DNA of 15,006 bases from OMOG01 sp041485845. GTDB lineage: Bacteria; Acidobacteriota; Terriglobia; Bryobacterales; Bryobacteraceae. Positions 14,865-15,006 of this stretch are shown here, piece after piece; positions within the stretch are counted from its first letter, which is position 1, and every line of letters starts with the position of its first letter. Below the pieces are notes generated by a model. That model was not told where the DNA came from. It was given only the letters and a program-made list of their open reading frames with translations, and did not search any database. Made by a program: the position numbers and the translations under genes. The stretch is taken from contig JBGPKH010000160.1 of the NCBI GenBank assembly GCA_041485845.1, forward strand, positions 1-15,006, read 5' to 3'.

Positions 14865-15006
14865 AGTAAGCGCGCGCGCAAAAATAACTTGCCCGTTTCG
14901 CCCTGGGACACGCTGCCGCGCCCAGGACTGCGCTCCTCCGCTCGCTCCGCGTTCTCGAACCCGACTGCGAGTCGCGACCGCCAATTCACGCGAATCCGCT
15001 TGCTCT

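Noticed and set aside
14940..14975. GGGTTCGA on the minus strand, resembling a tRNA T-loop
   Set aside because: The flanking bases cannot pair as a T-stem and no acceptor, D or anticodon arm is present.
14754..14984. 76-codon frame upstream of and overlapping the DinB-fold gene
   Set aside because: It spans the DinB promoter, has no ribosome site and an arginine-rich shadow-like composition; only its last codons touch the DinB start as ATGA.
1..15006. CRISPR array, prophage, rRNA, insertion-sequence transposase
   Set aside because: No short regularly spaced repeats, no phage or transposase motifs and no rRNA-like sequence were seen in any region.

Overview
The window looks like a chromosomal segment of a high-GC soil bacterium of the Acidobacteriota, most likely the Solibacter/Bryobacter group (Bryobacterales). 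The main reason is the large secreted NHL-propeller protein, which ends in the C-terminal domain first described from Solibacter (TIGR03437 type). Very large secreted proteins built from NHL, BACON-like and InlB-type repeat domains, and GntR(YtrA)-ABC operons with paired permeases, also fit. This is inference from protein style; no database search was possible.

Layout. (1) Positions 1-4025, minus strand: one uninterrupted reading frame of 1341 codons that begins at 4025 and runs off the left edge. It encodes the N-terminal part of a giant secreted modular protein: signal peptide, two Ig/TIG-like domains, two tandem pairs of repeat modules, three BACON-like domains with paired cysteines, a long beta-rich region and another repeat module. 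(2) Positions 4026-5164: a 1.1-kb divergent intergenic region with a good promoter for the giant gene and two pieces of decayed DNA. One is a degenerate copy of the 5' end of the neighbouring NHL gene; the other is a frameshifted remnant of a small secreted protein. An AT-rich stretch with a 9-bp inverted repeat follows. (3) Positions 5165-9694, plus strand: a 1509-residue secreted protein with 12 NHL blades, four BACON/Ig-like domains and the Solibacter-type C-terminal domain. (4) Positions 9695-10046: a convergent gap holding GC-rich hairpins and the frameshifted C-terminal tail of a TonB-dependent (Oar-like) receptor. (5) Positions 10047-14201, minus strand: a compact operon of YtrA-type GntR regulator, ABC ATPase and two paralogous membrane permeases, each with a large C-terminal domain predicted outside the cytoplasm. 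Its promoter places transcription start on the GTG start codon, suggesting a leaderless mRNA. (6) Positions 14272-14757, minus strand: a DinB-fold protein with its own promoter, followed by GC-rich DNA to the right edge.

How the genes work together. The regulator, ATPase and two permeases should form one self-regulated ABC export or stress-response unit of the YtrAB type, with the permeases as a heterodimer. The two giant secreted proteins probably act at the cell surface or outside it, in protein or polymer binding; no catalytic motif is visible in either. The three gene remnants around the intact NHL gene suggest this locus has been repeatedly rearranged. I see no phage, insertion sequence, CRISPR array, rRNA or tRNA. 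The most unusual points are the giant frame running off the edge, the decayed self-copy beside the NHL gene, the apparent leaderless start of the regulator, and the seven-helix-plus-large-exodomain permease pair.
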